30,828 bases of DNA. Origin: an uncultured Eubacteriales bacterium. GTDB taxonomy: Bacteria > Bacillota > Clostridia > Monoglobales > Monoglobaceae. The position numbers and the translations under genes were made by a program. Below, piece by piece: positions 1-8,525 of this stretch; the stretch's first letter is position 1; every line of letters starts with the position of its first letter. Under the pieces are notes generated by a model. That model worked only from the letters and a program-made list of their open reading frames with translations. It had not been told where the DNA came from and searched no databases. The DNA lies in the NCBI GenBank assembly GCA_900555375.1, contig USLC01000001.1, forward strand, positions 1 through 30,828. The letters are read 5' to 3'.

Positions 1-14
1 TTTGGAGGTATAAC

Positions 15-959
15 GTGAACAGCACTCAATATGCCTTCGCGGTTGCAAATGTCCGCGCCGCGGAAAACGAACTCTTAAGCAGCGCATTTACGGAACAGCT
101 GATAGAGTCACGCGATTACGAAGAGGCTTGCCGGCTTCTTGCCGACAAAGGCTTTGACATATCAAATGGCCCTCTTGACGGTTATATGAACCGTGTTTGG
201 AATTATCTGAACGAAATTGCTCCCGATAAAGACGCGCTGAAGTTTTTGACGGTCAGAAATGACTTTCACAATTTAAAAGCAATATTAAAAGGAATGCTAG
301 CAAACACCGACGGCAGAGAATACTGTATAACTCCTTGCCTTATCCCCATAGATGAACTGTATTCCGCTCTCACCGAGAGAGCCTTCGACTCTCTGCCCGA
401 ATATATTTCCTCTGCGGCGGCAAAGGCTTATGAGATTATAACGTCCTCAGCCGACGGCAGGCTTACCGATTCATTTATTGATTCTTGTTCTTACAACGCA
501 ATGATGAAGCTTGCAAAAGGCAATGACTTTGCCGAAAATCTTGCAGACGAGATTGCCTCGCTTGCCAATATTAAAACCGCGGTCAGGGCAGCCAAAACAA
601 ACGCGGGTGAAACGGTTTTAAACCTTGCGTTTAACGAAAGCCGCGGCATAGACGGCGAGGGCTTAAAAAAAGCCGCGCTGCGCGGCTTTGAACAGGTTTC
701 CGCATATATCGAGGACAGCAAGTATTCGTTGCTTGCAGGCTTTCTTTCAAACTCGGCAAAACTTGAAAAGGAATGTGACAATCTTATAACCGAGGCTCTG
801 GCAGACTCTTCAAGAATCAGCTTCGGGATAGAGCCGCTTGCGGCATACTATTTTTCAAGTATGGCAGAGCTTAAAAATCTTCGGCTGATTTTACGTGCAA
901 AGCACGCCGGCCTCTCTGCCGAAATTATAAGAGAAAGGCTGCGTGAAATCTATGTATAA
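15..959 (+). CDS. atpC: V-type ATP synthase subunit C
   Basis: This is the C (d-like) subunit of the V/A-type ATPase, which sits on the membrane ring and connects it to the central stalk. The 314-residue length and the all-helical sequence with conserved stretches such as VRNDFHNLKAILKG and the C-terminal AELKNLRLILRAKH fit the family (vATP-synt_AC39). The GTG start at 15 follows a GGAGG at 4-8 with normal spacing. The stop overlaps the start region of subunit F, so translation is probably coupled. The gene order C-F-A-B-D is the usual one. The upstream subunits (I, K, E) must lie outside the window. Identification rests on both the sequence and this order. Confidence 0.93.
   Translation: MNSTQYAFAVANVRAAENELLSSAFTEQLIESRDYEEACRLLADKGFDISNGPLDGYMNRVWNYLNEIAPDKDALKFLTVRNDFHNLKAILKGMLANTDGREYCITPCLIPIDELYSALTERAFDSLPEYISSAAAKAYEIITSSADGRLTDSFIDSCSYNAMMKLAKGNDFAENLADEIASLANIKTAVRAAKTNAGETVLNLAFNESRGIDGEGLKKAALRGFEQVSAYIEDSKYSLLAGFLSNSAKLEKECDNLITEALADSSRISFGIEPLAAYYFSSMAELKNLRLILRAKHAGLSAEIIRERLREIYV
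669..689 (-). other. Terminator-like hairpin inside atpC, antisense orientation
   Basis: A perfect 9-bp inverted repeat (AAAGCCGCG, loop CTG, CGCGGCTTT) lies inside the atpC coding sequence. Read on the minus strand it is followed directly by a run of T (seven in all, counting the stem end). That is the form of an intrinsic terminator acting against antisense transcription. In the sense direction it has no T tract. It may be chance codon choice. Confidence 0.35.
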
Positions 960-1263
960 AATTGCGGTTATGGGCGACAGAGAAAGTATATACGGATTTG
1001 CCGCACTCGGTATGACAACCTTTGTAAGCGATGATGCCGACAATGCTTCAAAGACGCTCGGCAAGCTTGCGCACAGCGGCTATGGGATAATATATATAAC
1101 AGAGGCTCTTGCAGAAAAAATACAGGACGAAATCGAGAAGTACCGCTTTGAAAGCACCCCTGCCATAATACTTATTCCCGGGGTATCGGGCAATACGGGG
1201 GCAGGAATGGCAGATGTAAACAAGTCGGTTGAAAAGGCGGTAGGCTCTAACATTCTGAAATAA
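952..1263 (+). CDS. atpF: V-type ATP synthase subunit F
   Basis: This is the small F subunit, part of the rotating central stalk together with D. The N-terminus MYKIAVMGDRESIYGF is the hallmark of the family, and the length (103 residues) is typical. I chose ATG 952 because homologues start with MYKIAVIGD; a GTG at 943 in the same frame is also possible and would add MKS. Either start overlaps the end of subunit C, which suggests translational coupling. The C-terminal region contains IPAIILIPG-like strand residues (PAIILIPG) expected for the Rossmann-like fold. Confidence 0.92.
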   Translation: MYKIAVMGDRESIYGFAALGMTTFVSDDADNASKTLGKLAHSGYGIIYITEALAEKIQDEIEKYRFESTPAIILIPGVSGNTGAGMADVNKSVEKAVGSNILK

Positions 1264-1275
1264 AGGAGATTGATT

Positions 1276-3042
1276 ATGAGTAGTGGTACAATAGTTAAAG
1301 TCAGCGGACCCTTGGTTATAGCCAAGGATATGCGTGACGCAAATATGTTTGACGTTGTACGCGTCAGCAAAGAACGCCTGATAGGCGAAATAATAGAAAT
1401 GCACGGAGACAGGGCAAGCATTCAGGTATACGAAGAGACATCGGGTCTCGGCACGGGCGAGCCTGTAGAATCCACGGGTCAGCCTCTCAGCGTTGAGCTT
1501 GGTCCCGGACTTATAGGAAGTATATTTGACGGAATCCAAAGACCCCTTGACGACATTATGAAGATGTGCGGCAATAATCTGGGCAGAGGCGTTGAAGTCG
1601 CGTCTTTGAAGCGCGACAAAAAGTGGCACTTTACGCCTGCCGTTTCGGAAGGCGATGAGGTCGAAGCCGGGGATATAATAGGAACAGTCCGCGAGACCGA
1701 TATTGTTCTTCATAAAATAATGGTTCCTTACGGAGTTCACGGAATCGTGACCTCTGTTTCAGAGGGTGACTTTACCGTAGATGAGACCGTGTGCACCATA
1801 AACGCGGACGGAGGAAAGCGCTCTCTTACCCTTATGCAAAAGTGGCCTGTCCGCCGCGGCAGACCTTATGCCAAAAAACTTTCGCCCGACAAGCCTCTTA
1901 TAACGGGTCAGCGCGTAATAGATACGATGTTCCCCATTGCAAAGGGCGGTGTTGCCGCGATTCCAGGTCCCTTCGGAAGCGGAAAAACGGTTACCCAGCA
2001 CCAGCTTGCAAAATGGGCGGAAGCCGATATCGTTGTATATATCGGCTGCGGCGAGCGCGGAAACGAAATGACCGATGTACTGAATGAGTTCCCCGAGCTT
2101 ATCGACCCGCACACAGGCAAGTCGCTTATGGAGCGCACGGTGCTTATCGCAAATACGTCCGATATGCCCGTTGCTGCGCGCGAAGCCTCGATTTATACCG
2201 GAATAACAATAGCAGAATACTTCCGTGATATGGGCTACAGCGTTGCGCTTATGGCTGACTCGACATCGCGCTGGGCTGAGGCTCTCCGTGAAATGTCGGG
2301 ACGTCTTGAAGAGATGCCGGGCGAGGAAGGATATCCCGCATACCTCGGCAGCCGTCTTGCTCAGTTTTACGAAAGAGCGGGCAGAGTTATCTCCCTCGGC
2401 AGCGATGGCAGAGAAGGCGCGCTTTCAGCTATCGGCGCGGTAAGCCCCCCGGGCGGAGATATTTCAGAGCCGGTATCACAGGCGACACTTCGTATAGTTA
2501 AAGTCTTTTGGGGGCTTGACGCCTCTCTTGCATACAAGAGACACTTCCCCGCCATCAATTGGCTGACAAGTTATTCGCTTTATGTTGACCTGCTTACAAA
2601 CTGGTACAGCGAGAACGTTTCAGAGGACTGGATGACTCTTCGCGGAAGACTGATGAGCATTCTCCACGATGAATCAGAGCTTGAGGAAATAGTAAAGCTT
2701 GTCGGTATGGACGCACTTTCTCCGTCCGACCGTCTTAAGATGGAAACGGCGCGCTCAATCAGGGAAGACTTTCTGCATCAGCTTGCCTTCCACGAGGTTG
2801 ACACATATACAAGCCTTAAAAAACAGCTTTATATGATGAAGGCTATTCTTGCATACTTTGACTTATGCAGCGAAACCCTAAATCAAAACACCCCCATCGA
2901 TGTGCTTGTCTCCCTCCCCGTTCGCGAGAGAATCGGACGTTTTAAGTATGTAAAAGAAGAGGACATCGATACGGAATATGAAGAAATACTAAAGCAGCTT
3001 CATAAAGAGCTTAACGCTCAGCTTAAAAAGGAGGAATACTGA
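1276..3042 (+). CDS. atpA: V-type ATP synthase catalytic subunit A
   Basis: This is the catalytic nucleotide-binding subunit of the V/A-type ATPase (588 residues). The Walker A motif GPFGSGKT is at residues 231-238. The ALMADSTSRWAEALREMS block and the LEEMPGEEGYPAYLGSRLA block are diagnostic of A subunits. The extra non-homologous region that separates A from F-type beta subunits lies at about residues 110-200. I chose ATG 1276 because AAAGGAG at 1262-1268 is optimally spaced; an in-frame TTG at 1270 is too close to it. The stop overlaps the B-subunit start by one base (TGATG). The sequence does not show whether the enzyme pumps protons or sodium, since subunit K is outside the window. Confidence 0.98.
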   Translation: MSSGTIVKVSGPLVIAKDMRDANMFDVVRVSKERLIGEIIEMHGDRASIQVYEETSGLGTGEPVESTGQPLSVELGPGLIGSIFDGIQRPLDDIMKMCGNNLGRGVEVASLKRDKKWHFTPAVSEGDEVEAGDIIGTVRETDIVLHKIMVPYGVHGIVTSVSEGDFTVDETVCTINADGGKRSLTLMQKWPVRRGRPYAKKLSPDKPLITGQRVIDTMFPIAKGGVAAIPGPFGSGKTVTQHQLAKWAEADIVVYIGCGERGNEMTDVLNEFPELIDPHTGKSLMERTVLIANTSDMPVAAREASIYTGITIAEYFRDMGYSVALMADSTSRWAEALREMSGRLEEMPGEEGYPAYLGSRLAQFYERAGRVISLGSDGREGALSAIGAVSPPGGDISEPVSQATLRIVKVFWGLDASLAYKRHFPAINWLTSYSLYVDLLTNWYSENVSEDWMTLRGRLMSILHDESELEEIVKLVGMDALSPSDRLKMETARSIREDFLHQLAFHEVDTYTSLKKQLYMMKAILAYFDLCSETLNQNTPIDVLVSLPVRERIGRFKYVKEEDIDTEYEEILKQLHKELNAQLKKEEY

Positions 3043-4412
3043 TGCCTAAAGAATACAGAACCATTGAAGAGGTTGCCGGTCCTCTTATGCTGATTAAAGA
3101 TGTCAGCGGCGTGACCTATAACGAGCTTGGCGAAATCGAGCTTGGCAACGGCGACATAAAAAGATGCCGCGTTCTTGAAATCGACGGAAGTAACGCCCTT
3201 GTTCAGCTGTTTGAAGCATCAACGGGCATAAATCCCGCCGAAAGCAAAGTAAGATTTCTGGGCAGACAAATGGAGCTTGCCGTGTCAGAGGATATGCTTG
3301 GCAGAGTATTTGACGGCCTCGGCAACCCAATAGATGACGGCGGCGATATTATTCCCGAGATGCGCCTTGATGTAAACGGAAAGCCGATGAATCCCGCGGC
3401 ACGTAAATATCCGCAGGAATTTATTCAAACCGGAGTTTCGGCTATAGATGGTCTTAACACTCTTGTCCGCGGACAGAAGCTTCCCATATTCTCAGCAAGC
3501 GGTCTGCCGCACGCTCAGCTTGCCGCACAGATTACGCGTCAGGCTAAAGTACGCGGCAACGATGAAAAATTTGCCGTTGTGTTCGCCGCGATGGGAATAA
3601 CCTTTGAAGAATCAAATTTCTTTATCGACTCATTTCGCGAGACAGGAGCGCTTGACAGAACCGTTTTGTTTATAAACCTTGCAAACGACCCTGCAATCGA
3701 AAGAATTGCAACGCCCAAAATGGCTTTGACCGCCGCAGAGTACCTTGCATTTGAGAAGAATATGCACGTACTTGTTATCCTCACCGACATTACAAACTAC
3801 GCCGATGCCCTGCGCGAGGTTTCGGCGGCACGTAAAGAGGTTCCCGGCCGCCGCGGCTATCCGGGATATATGTACACAGACCTTGCGACAATATATGAAA
3901 GAGCAGGCAGACAAGATGGCAAGGACGGCTCAATCACTATGATTCCGATTCTGACAATGCCCGAGGATGACAAAACTCACCCTATCCCCGACCTTACCGG
4001 ATATATAACAGAGGGTCAGATTATTCTTTCAAGAGACCTCTACCGCAAGGGGATAACGCCGCCGATAGATGTTTTACCGTCGCTTTCGCGTCTTAAAGAT
4101 AAGGGTATAGGCGAGGGCAGAACAAGAGCCGACCACAGCGATACGATGAATCAGCTTTTCTCGGCTTATGCACGTGGTAAGGACGCAAAAGAGCTTATGT
4201 CCATCTTAGGCGAAGCGGCTCTCACGGATATTGATAAAAAATACGCTGAGTTCGCCGACGCCTTTGAGCGCGAATATGTTTCGCAGGGATATGACAGCGA
4301 CAGAAGTATAGAAGAAACACTTGAAATCGGCTGGAAGCTTCTCAGAATCTTACCGAGAAGCGAGCTGAAACGTATCAAGGATGAATTTCTTGATAAATAT
4401 TATGAAGAATAG
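3042..4412 (+). CDS. atpB: V-type ATP synthase subunit B
   Basis: This is the non-catalytic nucleotide-binding subunit, alternating with A in the hexameric head (456 residues, usual length). It lacks a true Walker A, as expected. Family blocks include FSASGLPHAQLAAQITRQA, the run around SREVPGRRGYPGYMYTDLA (here SAARKEVPGRRGYPGYMYTD), and the C-terminal DVLPSLSRLKDKGIGEG. A strong AAGGAGG at 3028-3034 precedes the ATG, which overlaps the A stop by one base. Its pairing with atpA on a single transcript fits the 3:3 stoichiometry of the head. Confidence 0.98.
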   Translation: MPKEYRTIEEVAGPLMLIKDVSGVTYNELGEIELGNGDIKRCRVLEIDGSNALVQLFEASTGINPAESKVRFLGRQMELAVSEDMLGRVFDGLGNPIDDGGDIIPEMRLDVNGKPMNPAARKYPQEFIQTGVSAIDGLNTLVRGQKLPIFSASGLPHAQLAAQITRQAKVRGNDEKFAVVFAAMGITFEESNFFIDSFRETGALDRTVLFINLANDPAIERIATPKMALTAAEYLAFEKNMHVLVILTDITNYADALREVSAARKEVPGRRGYPGYMYTDLATIYERAGRQDGKDGSITMIPILTMPEDDKTHPIPDLTGYITEGQIILSRDLYRKGITPPIDVLPSLSRLKDKGIGEGRTRADHSDTMNQLFSAYARGKDAKELMSILGEAALTDIDKKYAEFADAFEREYVSQGYDSDRSIEETLEIGWKLLRILPRSELKRIKDEFLDKYYEE

Positions 4413-4423
4413 GTTGTGATTTT

Positions 4424-5083
4424 GTGGCGAGATTAAACGTAAATCCTACAAGAATGGAGCTTACCAATTTAAAGCACAAGCTGACAACAGCGCGCCGCGG
4501 TCACAAGCTTTTAAAAGACAAGCGCGATGAACTTATGCGGCAGTTTCTTGACCTGATTCGTGAAAATCAATTGCTCCGCAAGGATGTTGAATCTGCAATA
4601 GGAAGCGCGAATATGCAAATGGCGGTTGCGGGCTGCTCTGCCTCAAAAGAGGTTATCGATACCGCTCTTATGCTACCCAAGCAGGAGATGCTGCTCAGCA
4701 TAGAAGAAAAAAATGTAATGAGCGTTATGATTCCAAAGTACAGCGTGGAATATAAGCTAAGCGACCCAAACAGCATTTATTCATACGGGTTTGCAGACAC
4801 CCCGGGCGATATGGACAGCGCGATTTTATCGCTGTCTGAAATCCTTCCTAAGCTTATCAGGCTTGCCGAAGTGGAGAAATCTTGTCAGCTTATGGCGGCG
4901 GAAATCGAAAAAACACGTCGCCGCGTTAACGCACTTGAATATATTATGATCCCCGGCTATGAGGAAACTATAAGATATATCACAATGAAGCTTGACGAAA
5001 ACGAGCGAAGCACCATAACCAGACTTATGAAGGTTAAGGATATGATGATAAAAGAAAATATAGAGGAAAAACAAAGCAAATAA
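4424..5083 (+). CDS. atpD: V-type ATP synthase subunit D
   Basis: This is the central rotor shaft of the V/A-type ATPase (219 residues). The N-terminus MARLNVNPTRMELTNLKHKL is diagnostic. Long helical segments at both ends form the coiled-coil shaft, and a C-terminal helix carries RRVNALEYIMIPG, a strongly conserved block. The start is GTG 4424, 11 bases after the B stop, with only a weak ribosome binding site (AGG at the B stop), so it may depend on translation of B. It is the last gene of the operon, and a terminator begins at its stop codon. Confidence 0.97.
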   Translation: MARLNVNPTRMELTNLKHKLTTARRGHKLLKDKRDELMRQFLDLIRENQLLRKDVESAIGSANMQMAVAGCSASKEVIDTALMLPKQEMLLSIEEKNVMSVMIPKYSVEYKLSDPNSIYSYGFADTPGDMDSAILSLSEILPKLIRLAEVEKSCQLMAAEIEKTRRRVNALEYIMIPGYEETIRYITMKLDENERSTITRLMKVKDMMIKENIEEKQSK

Positions 5084-5116
5084 AAAAGAGGGGAATTTAA
5101 ATCCCCTCTTTTTTTA
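5082..5116. terminator. Bidirectional intrinsic terminator between atpD and secF
   Basis: The inverted repeat AAAGAGGGGA / TCCCCTCTTT with a 7-base AT loop has an A run on the left and a T run on the right. It can therefore end both the V-ATPase transcript (plus) and the secDF transcript (minus). It starts inside the atpD stop codon. Confidence 0.93.
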
Positions 5117-5120
5117 TTAT

Positions 5121-6035
5121 TTACGCTCTTTTCTTTGCCTTTACAGCAGAATCTCTCCAGGTTGCCCAGAGCGGACCTGCAACAAATACAGATGAATAGA
5201 AGCCTATTACTATACCGATTATAATCGGAAGAGCAAATACCTGAATCGACTTAACACCAAGGATATAAACCATACCGATTGTAAGCAAGGTTGTAATTGT
5301 GGTATTTAACGAACGATTCATTGTCTGCAGAATACTCTTGTCCGCAATTTCGGAATACGATTCTTTTCTTGCGTGTCTTGTATTCTCTCTGATTCTGTCC
5401 ATAATTACGATTGTGTTATTGATAGAGTAACCCAAAACGGTCAGTATTGCCGCAATGAAGTTGGTATCAACAGACCACTGCATAATCGAGTAAAGACCAA
5501 GCAGAAGCAGAACATCGTGAACAAGTGCAACGATAGCAACAACACCCGATACAAACTCAAAACGAAGAGTTACATAGAATAAGATTGCTATGCACGCAAG
5601 GATAGACATCCACAAAGCCGAACGCGCAAGATCCTGACCGGTTGAAGGAGAAATTATATCCTGATTCTTCAGAATAACCTCTGCATCATATTTTGCTTTA
5701 AGTGCATCGGTAATCTTTGTAACTCTGTCAAGCGAGAATGCCGAGCGGTCAGCCTCTGTCTTAAGGTCGTTTTCGTAACCGAACTTAACAACTACCTCAT
5801 CATTGTTTGAACGCTGAATCGATGAGGGACTCTGGTGCGAACCGAGAGCCTCGTCAACAACCTTTTGAACATCTTCCGTATTAAAATCGGATTTAATTTC
5901 ATAAGTTACCGCGATACCGCCCGCAAAGTCGGTATCAAGGTTAAATCCGCGGACAATAAGCGATATTGCCGCTACAATCATCAGAGCAAAAGAAATGCCC
6001 ATAAAAATCCATTTATGCTTTAAAATACTGAACAT
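5121..6035 (-). CDS. secF: Protein translocase subunit SecF
   Basis: SecF (304 residues) is the partner of SecD in the RND-type membrane complex that uses the ion gradient to pull secreted proteins out of the Sec channel. An N-terminal membrane helix is followed by the extracytoplasmic P1 domain with the conserved DTDFAGGIAVTYEI stretch, and then five membrane segments. The conserved VLGYSINNTIVIMDRIREN block (helix 4 region) is clear. The start overlaps the secD stop by one base (TAATG), so the two are co-translated. SecD and SecF are separate proteins here, not the fused form of Bacillus subtilis. Confidence 0.97.
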   Translation of the reverse strand: MFSILKHKWIFMGISFALMIVAAISLIVRGFNLDTDFAGGIAVTYEIKSDFNTEDVQKVVDEALGSHQSPSSIQRSNNDEVVVKFGYENDLKTEADRSAFSLDRVTKITDALKAKYDAEVILKNQDIISPSTGQDLARSALWMSILACIAILFYVTLRFEFVSGVVAIVALVHDVLLLLGLYSIMQWSVDTNFIAAILTVLGYSINNTIVIMDRIRENTRHARKESYSEIADKSILQTMNRSLNTTITTLLTIGMVYILGVKSIQVFALPIIIGIVIGFYSSVFVAGPLWATWRDSAVKAKKRA

Positions 6036-7363
6036 TACGCTTTGCCCCCTTTCACTTCTTCAACCTGTGACTTCTTGCTTATTCCGTAAAGCCAAAGGTT
6101 TTTAACATTCATACCAATCATCTGCTTAAGCAGGAACTTGGTAACAAATATAGCTGAAACCATCGAAACAACAATACCTATAAAGAGAGTGATACCAAAT
6201 CCCTTAATGGTACCCGTTCCGAGAATCCAAAGGATAACAGCCGATATAATAGTCGTAACGTTTGAGTCTATAACAGCCGAAAGAGCACGGTCAAATCCCG
6301 CGTCTACCGCACTGCGGACGGTCTTTCCGAGGCGAAGCTCTTCCTTGACGCGCTCGAATATAACAACGTTTGCGTCAACCGCCATACCTACCGACAAGAT
6401 TATACCCGCTATACCCGGAAGCGTGAGGTTTACGTGGCAGTTAGCCAGAATAATCAACACTATACTAATGTATGCAACAAGCGCGATGTCAGCCATAAAA
6501 CCGAGAAGACGATAGCAGAGAAGCATAAACAGCATTACAAGAATCAAGCCTATAACGCCCGCCTTAACCGCGTTTTGCAAAGCCTCTTCACCGAGAGTTG
6601 CGCTGACCGTACGAACCTCAACCTGATTAAGGTTAAAGGGGATTCGTCCCGACTTAATATTTGCCGCAAGAGCCTTTGCTTCGTCTGCGGTAAATTCACC
6701 CGTAATCTCACAGGTGTTGCTGTCAATCTTTGAGTTAACACGCGGAGCCGATATTACGCTGTTATCCATAACGATGTATATAGGCTGTCCCACCAATCTG
6801 CCCGTAGCATCGGCAAAAGCCTGGCGGCCTTCATCCGTAAGGGTAAGAGCAATGCGATAAGAATTTTTGCTCATCGACTTACCATCCGACGAACCGTATT
6901 CTACGGTCGCGTCTTTAACCTGATCACCGGTCATAACCTGCTTGTCAACAGTAACTTTATTTGCATCTGACGGATCCTGCGTTACCGTTTCTGCAAATAC
7001 CAGCTGTGCTGTTGCACCGAGAGTTTCTACCGCTTTGTTTGCGTCCTGTACATCCGGAAGCTCAACACGGATTTTGTCGCTTCCCTGACGGGTAACGGTT
7101 GCCTCTGTGTAGTTCTGCAAATCGAGACGCTTTCTGATTGTTTGAATTACAGTAGACATATCATCGTCCGAAGGATCGTCCGCATCTGCCTCAAATACGA
7201 TAACGGTGCCGCCCTTAAGGTCAAGACCCTGTGTTATTCCGCCCTCGTCGGTAACACCGGGGATTTTAACTTTGTCAGAAAAATCAAGACCTGCAATGCC
7301 TACATAAGTAATTGCGGCAATAACAAGAATTATTGCCATAAATTTAACTATACTTCTTGACAC
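6035..7363 (-). CDS. secD: Protein translocase subunit SecD
   Basis: SecD (442 residues) works with SecF in late steps of protein export. The sequence shows the first membrane helix, the LDLKGGTVIVFEAD substrate-channel block, a large extracytoplasmic domain, and five C-terminal membrane helices with LPGIAGIILSVGMAVDANVV, a family signature. The start is GTG 7363, with AAGGAGG at 7371-7377. There is no yajC next to it. The 67 bases upstream are AT-rich with no convincing promoter, so it may be read from the promoter of the small secreted gene upstream. Confidence 0.97.
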   Translation of the reverse strand: MSRSIVKFMAIILVIAAITYVGIAGLDFSDKVKIPGVTDEGGITQGLDLKGGTVIVFEADADDPSDDDMSTVIQTIRKRLDLQNYTEATVTRQGSDKIRVELPDVQDANKAVETLGATAQLVFAETVTQDPSDANKVTVDKQVMTGDQVKDATVEYGSSDGKSMSKNSYRIALTLTDEGRQAFADATGRLVGQPIYIVMDNSVISAPRVNSKIDSNTCEITGEFTADEAKALAANIKSGRIPFNLNQVEVRTVSATLGEEALQNAVKAGVIGLILVMLFMLLCYRLLGFMADIALVAYISIVLIILANCHVNLTLPGIAGIILSVGMAVDANVVIFERVKEELRLGKTVRSAVDAGFDRALSAVIDSNVTTIISAVILWILGTGTIKGFGITLFIGIVVSMVSAIFVTKFLLKQMIGMNVKNLWLYGISKKSQVEEVKGGKA

Positions 7364-7430
7364 TTTTTTTCCTCCTTAAGTGTTATATAAATTTTAATTA
7401 TTTTCTGTTTTGATGGTGACTGTTCCGTGT

Positions 7431-7793
7431 TCAGCACAGCATAACCACTTTTAAATATGCCGCGTCTGCCCTCAATGTATCGGAAACACCGTCCGCAAAC
7501 ACATCCACCGTCTCATCGTAATTACTGTTATTCGGGCAAAAACTGTGTATAAAATCTGCCTTCTGCCAGCGAACCGACGGCGCACTTGAATTTACATACG
7601 CAGCGTTATCAGAGCCTTGCTGCATATCGGGCGGAACGTTCATCGTGACACTTTGCGCACAGGCACAGTCTGCCTTACCGTTTTTATCCGCATCACTGTT
7701 GTCCGCCGCCCAAGAGACGGGCACGGCAATCGCCGACAGCCACACAAACGCCGCCGTAAGAACAGAAAAGAATCTTATCCTCTTCTTTTGCAT
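7431..7793 (-). CDS. Small secreted Cys-containing protein, unknown function
   Basis: I do not recognise the family. The 120-residue product begins MQKKRIRFFSVLTAAF, a classical Sec signal peptide, with probable cleavage after VSWA at about residue 29. The mature part of about 90 residues has four cysteines: a CAC pair, one in SFCPNN, and one as the very last residue. It has no lipobox, SLH domain or sortase motif. I chose ATG 7793 because the upstream promoter would start the RNA at about 7842, making an ATG at 7841 leaderless, and because the G-rich AAGGGGGGG at 7806-7814 is well placed for 7793. It lies just upstream of secD on the same strand. Confidence 0.6.
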   Translation of the reverse strand: MQKKRIRFFSVLTAAFVWLSAIAVPVSWAADNSDADKNGKADCACAQSVTMNVPPDMQQGSDNAAYVNSSAPSVRWQKADFIHSFCPNNSNYDETVDVFADGVSDTLRADAAYLKVVMLC

Positions 7794-7848
7794 ACTCAAG
7801 AACATCCCCCCCTTATTATATTTATCCTCATCGGGACACACATCTAAT

Positions 7849-7877
7849 ATTATACCCGTATTACGGCATTAAGTCAA
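7849..7877 (-). promoter_or_regulatory. Sigma-A promoter of the small secreted gene, with dyad in spacer
   Basis: On the minus strand TTGACT (7872-7877) is followed after exactly 17 bases by TATAAT (7849-7854), a near-consensus vegetative promoter. The spacer contains the perfect odd-centred dyad CCGTA-T-TACGG (7856-7866), which could be an operator. Transcription would begin near 7842, giving a leader of about 50 bases. Confidence 0.8.
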
Positions 7878-7919
7878 GCTTTTGGTTAAATATATGTTTA
7901 CACAAATTTTACATTTGTA

Positions 7920-8525
7920 TTACACAAGATAATCAACCGCGTCACTTAAGTCAGCAAACAGAGCCCCCAAAAATTCATCCGAGTTTCCGCCGAGCGTCCA
8001 GCTTCCCGATACCCCTTTTATCATAGTAACAGTCAGCGTCTTGGTTGTTTTTGTATCCATATTCTCGGTTATACACTCATTCATAAGCTTAGTCATTCTT
8101 TCGCTGTATTCTTCTTCCGTCATCGCGCCTATATTCTTCTGATAATCCTCGCTGTTTACCATATTCATAACCTTTTTAATGTACTCATTCACTATTTCGG
8201 AAAAATCTACGGTTGTAAGCTCAACGCTGATATTTACAGCGCTGTCGCTTACCTTCTCCGTTGAATTAATCCTGTAATCCATTTTGGAAAGCGTTGAAAT
8301 AACGGTATCACGGAACTTTTCACCGTCGGCTTTATCCACATACGCCGTCACGCGGTCAAAGCTGTAATACTCGTCTATCTTGTCTCTGTCGCACGATTTT
8401 AACGCGTTCAGCGTATCTTCAAGACCCGCGCGCGCCTCACTTTCCGTCCCCGAGCATCCCGCCGCAAGTACCGCGCAGATAATAACCATTATAACGGTCA
8501 ATATTTTTTTACACTTGTTTTGCAT
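7920..8525 (-). CDS. Putative lipoprotein, unknown function
   Basis: The 201-residue product has a lipoprotein signal peptide: positively charged MQNKCKK, a hydrophobic stretch, then the lipobox LAAGC with the lipidated cysteine at residue 24. The mature part is a soluble domain of about 175 residues with no recognised catalytic motif. Its shape (helical start with ALKSCDRDKIDEYYS, then beta strands) recalls small lipoproteins of the DUF5105/DUF4878 kind, but I cannot assign it. ATG 8525 is chosen from AAAGGAG at 8534-8540. It overlaps the end of thiN by 17 bases and is the last gene of the fmt operon. Confidence 0.75.
   Translation of the reverse strand: MQNKCKKILTVIMVIICAVLAAGCSGTESEARAGLEDTLNALKSCDRDKIDEYYSFDRVTAYVDKADGEKFRDTVISTLSKMDYRINSTEKVSDSAVNISVELTTVDFSEIVNEYIKKVMNMVNSEDYQKNIGAMTEEEYSERMTKLMNECITENMDTKTTKTLTVTMIKGVSGSWTLGGNSDEFLGALFADLSDAVDYLV

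Noticed and set aside
1048..1740. 230-codon minus-strand open frame over atpF and atpA
   Set aside because: It lies opposite two certain genes, has no recognisable domain, and reflects the codon bias of the sense strand.
7902..7919. Inverted repeat ACAAAT / ATTTGT after the lipoprotein stop, considered as a terminator
   Set aside because: The stem is only 6 AT bases with no GC core and no T run, so it would not terminate transcription.
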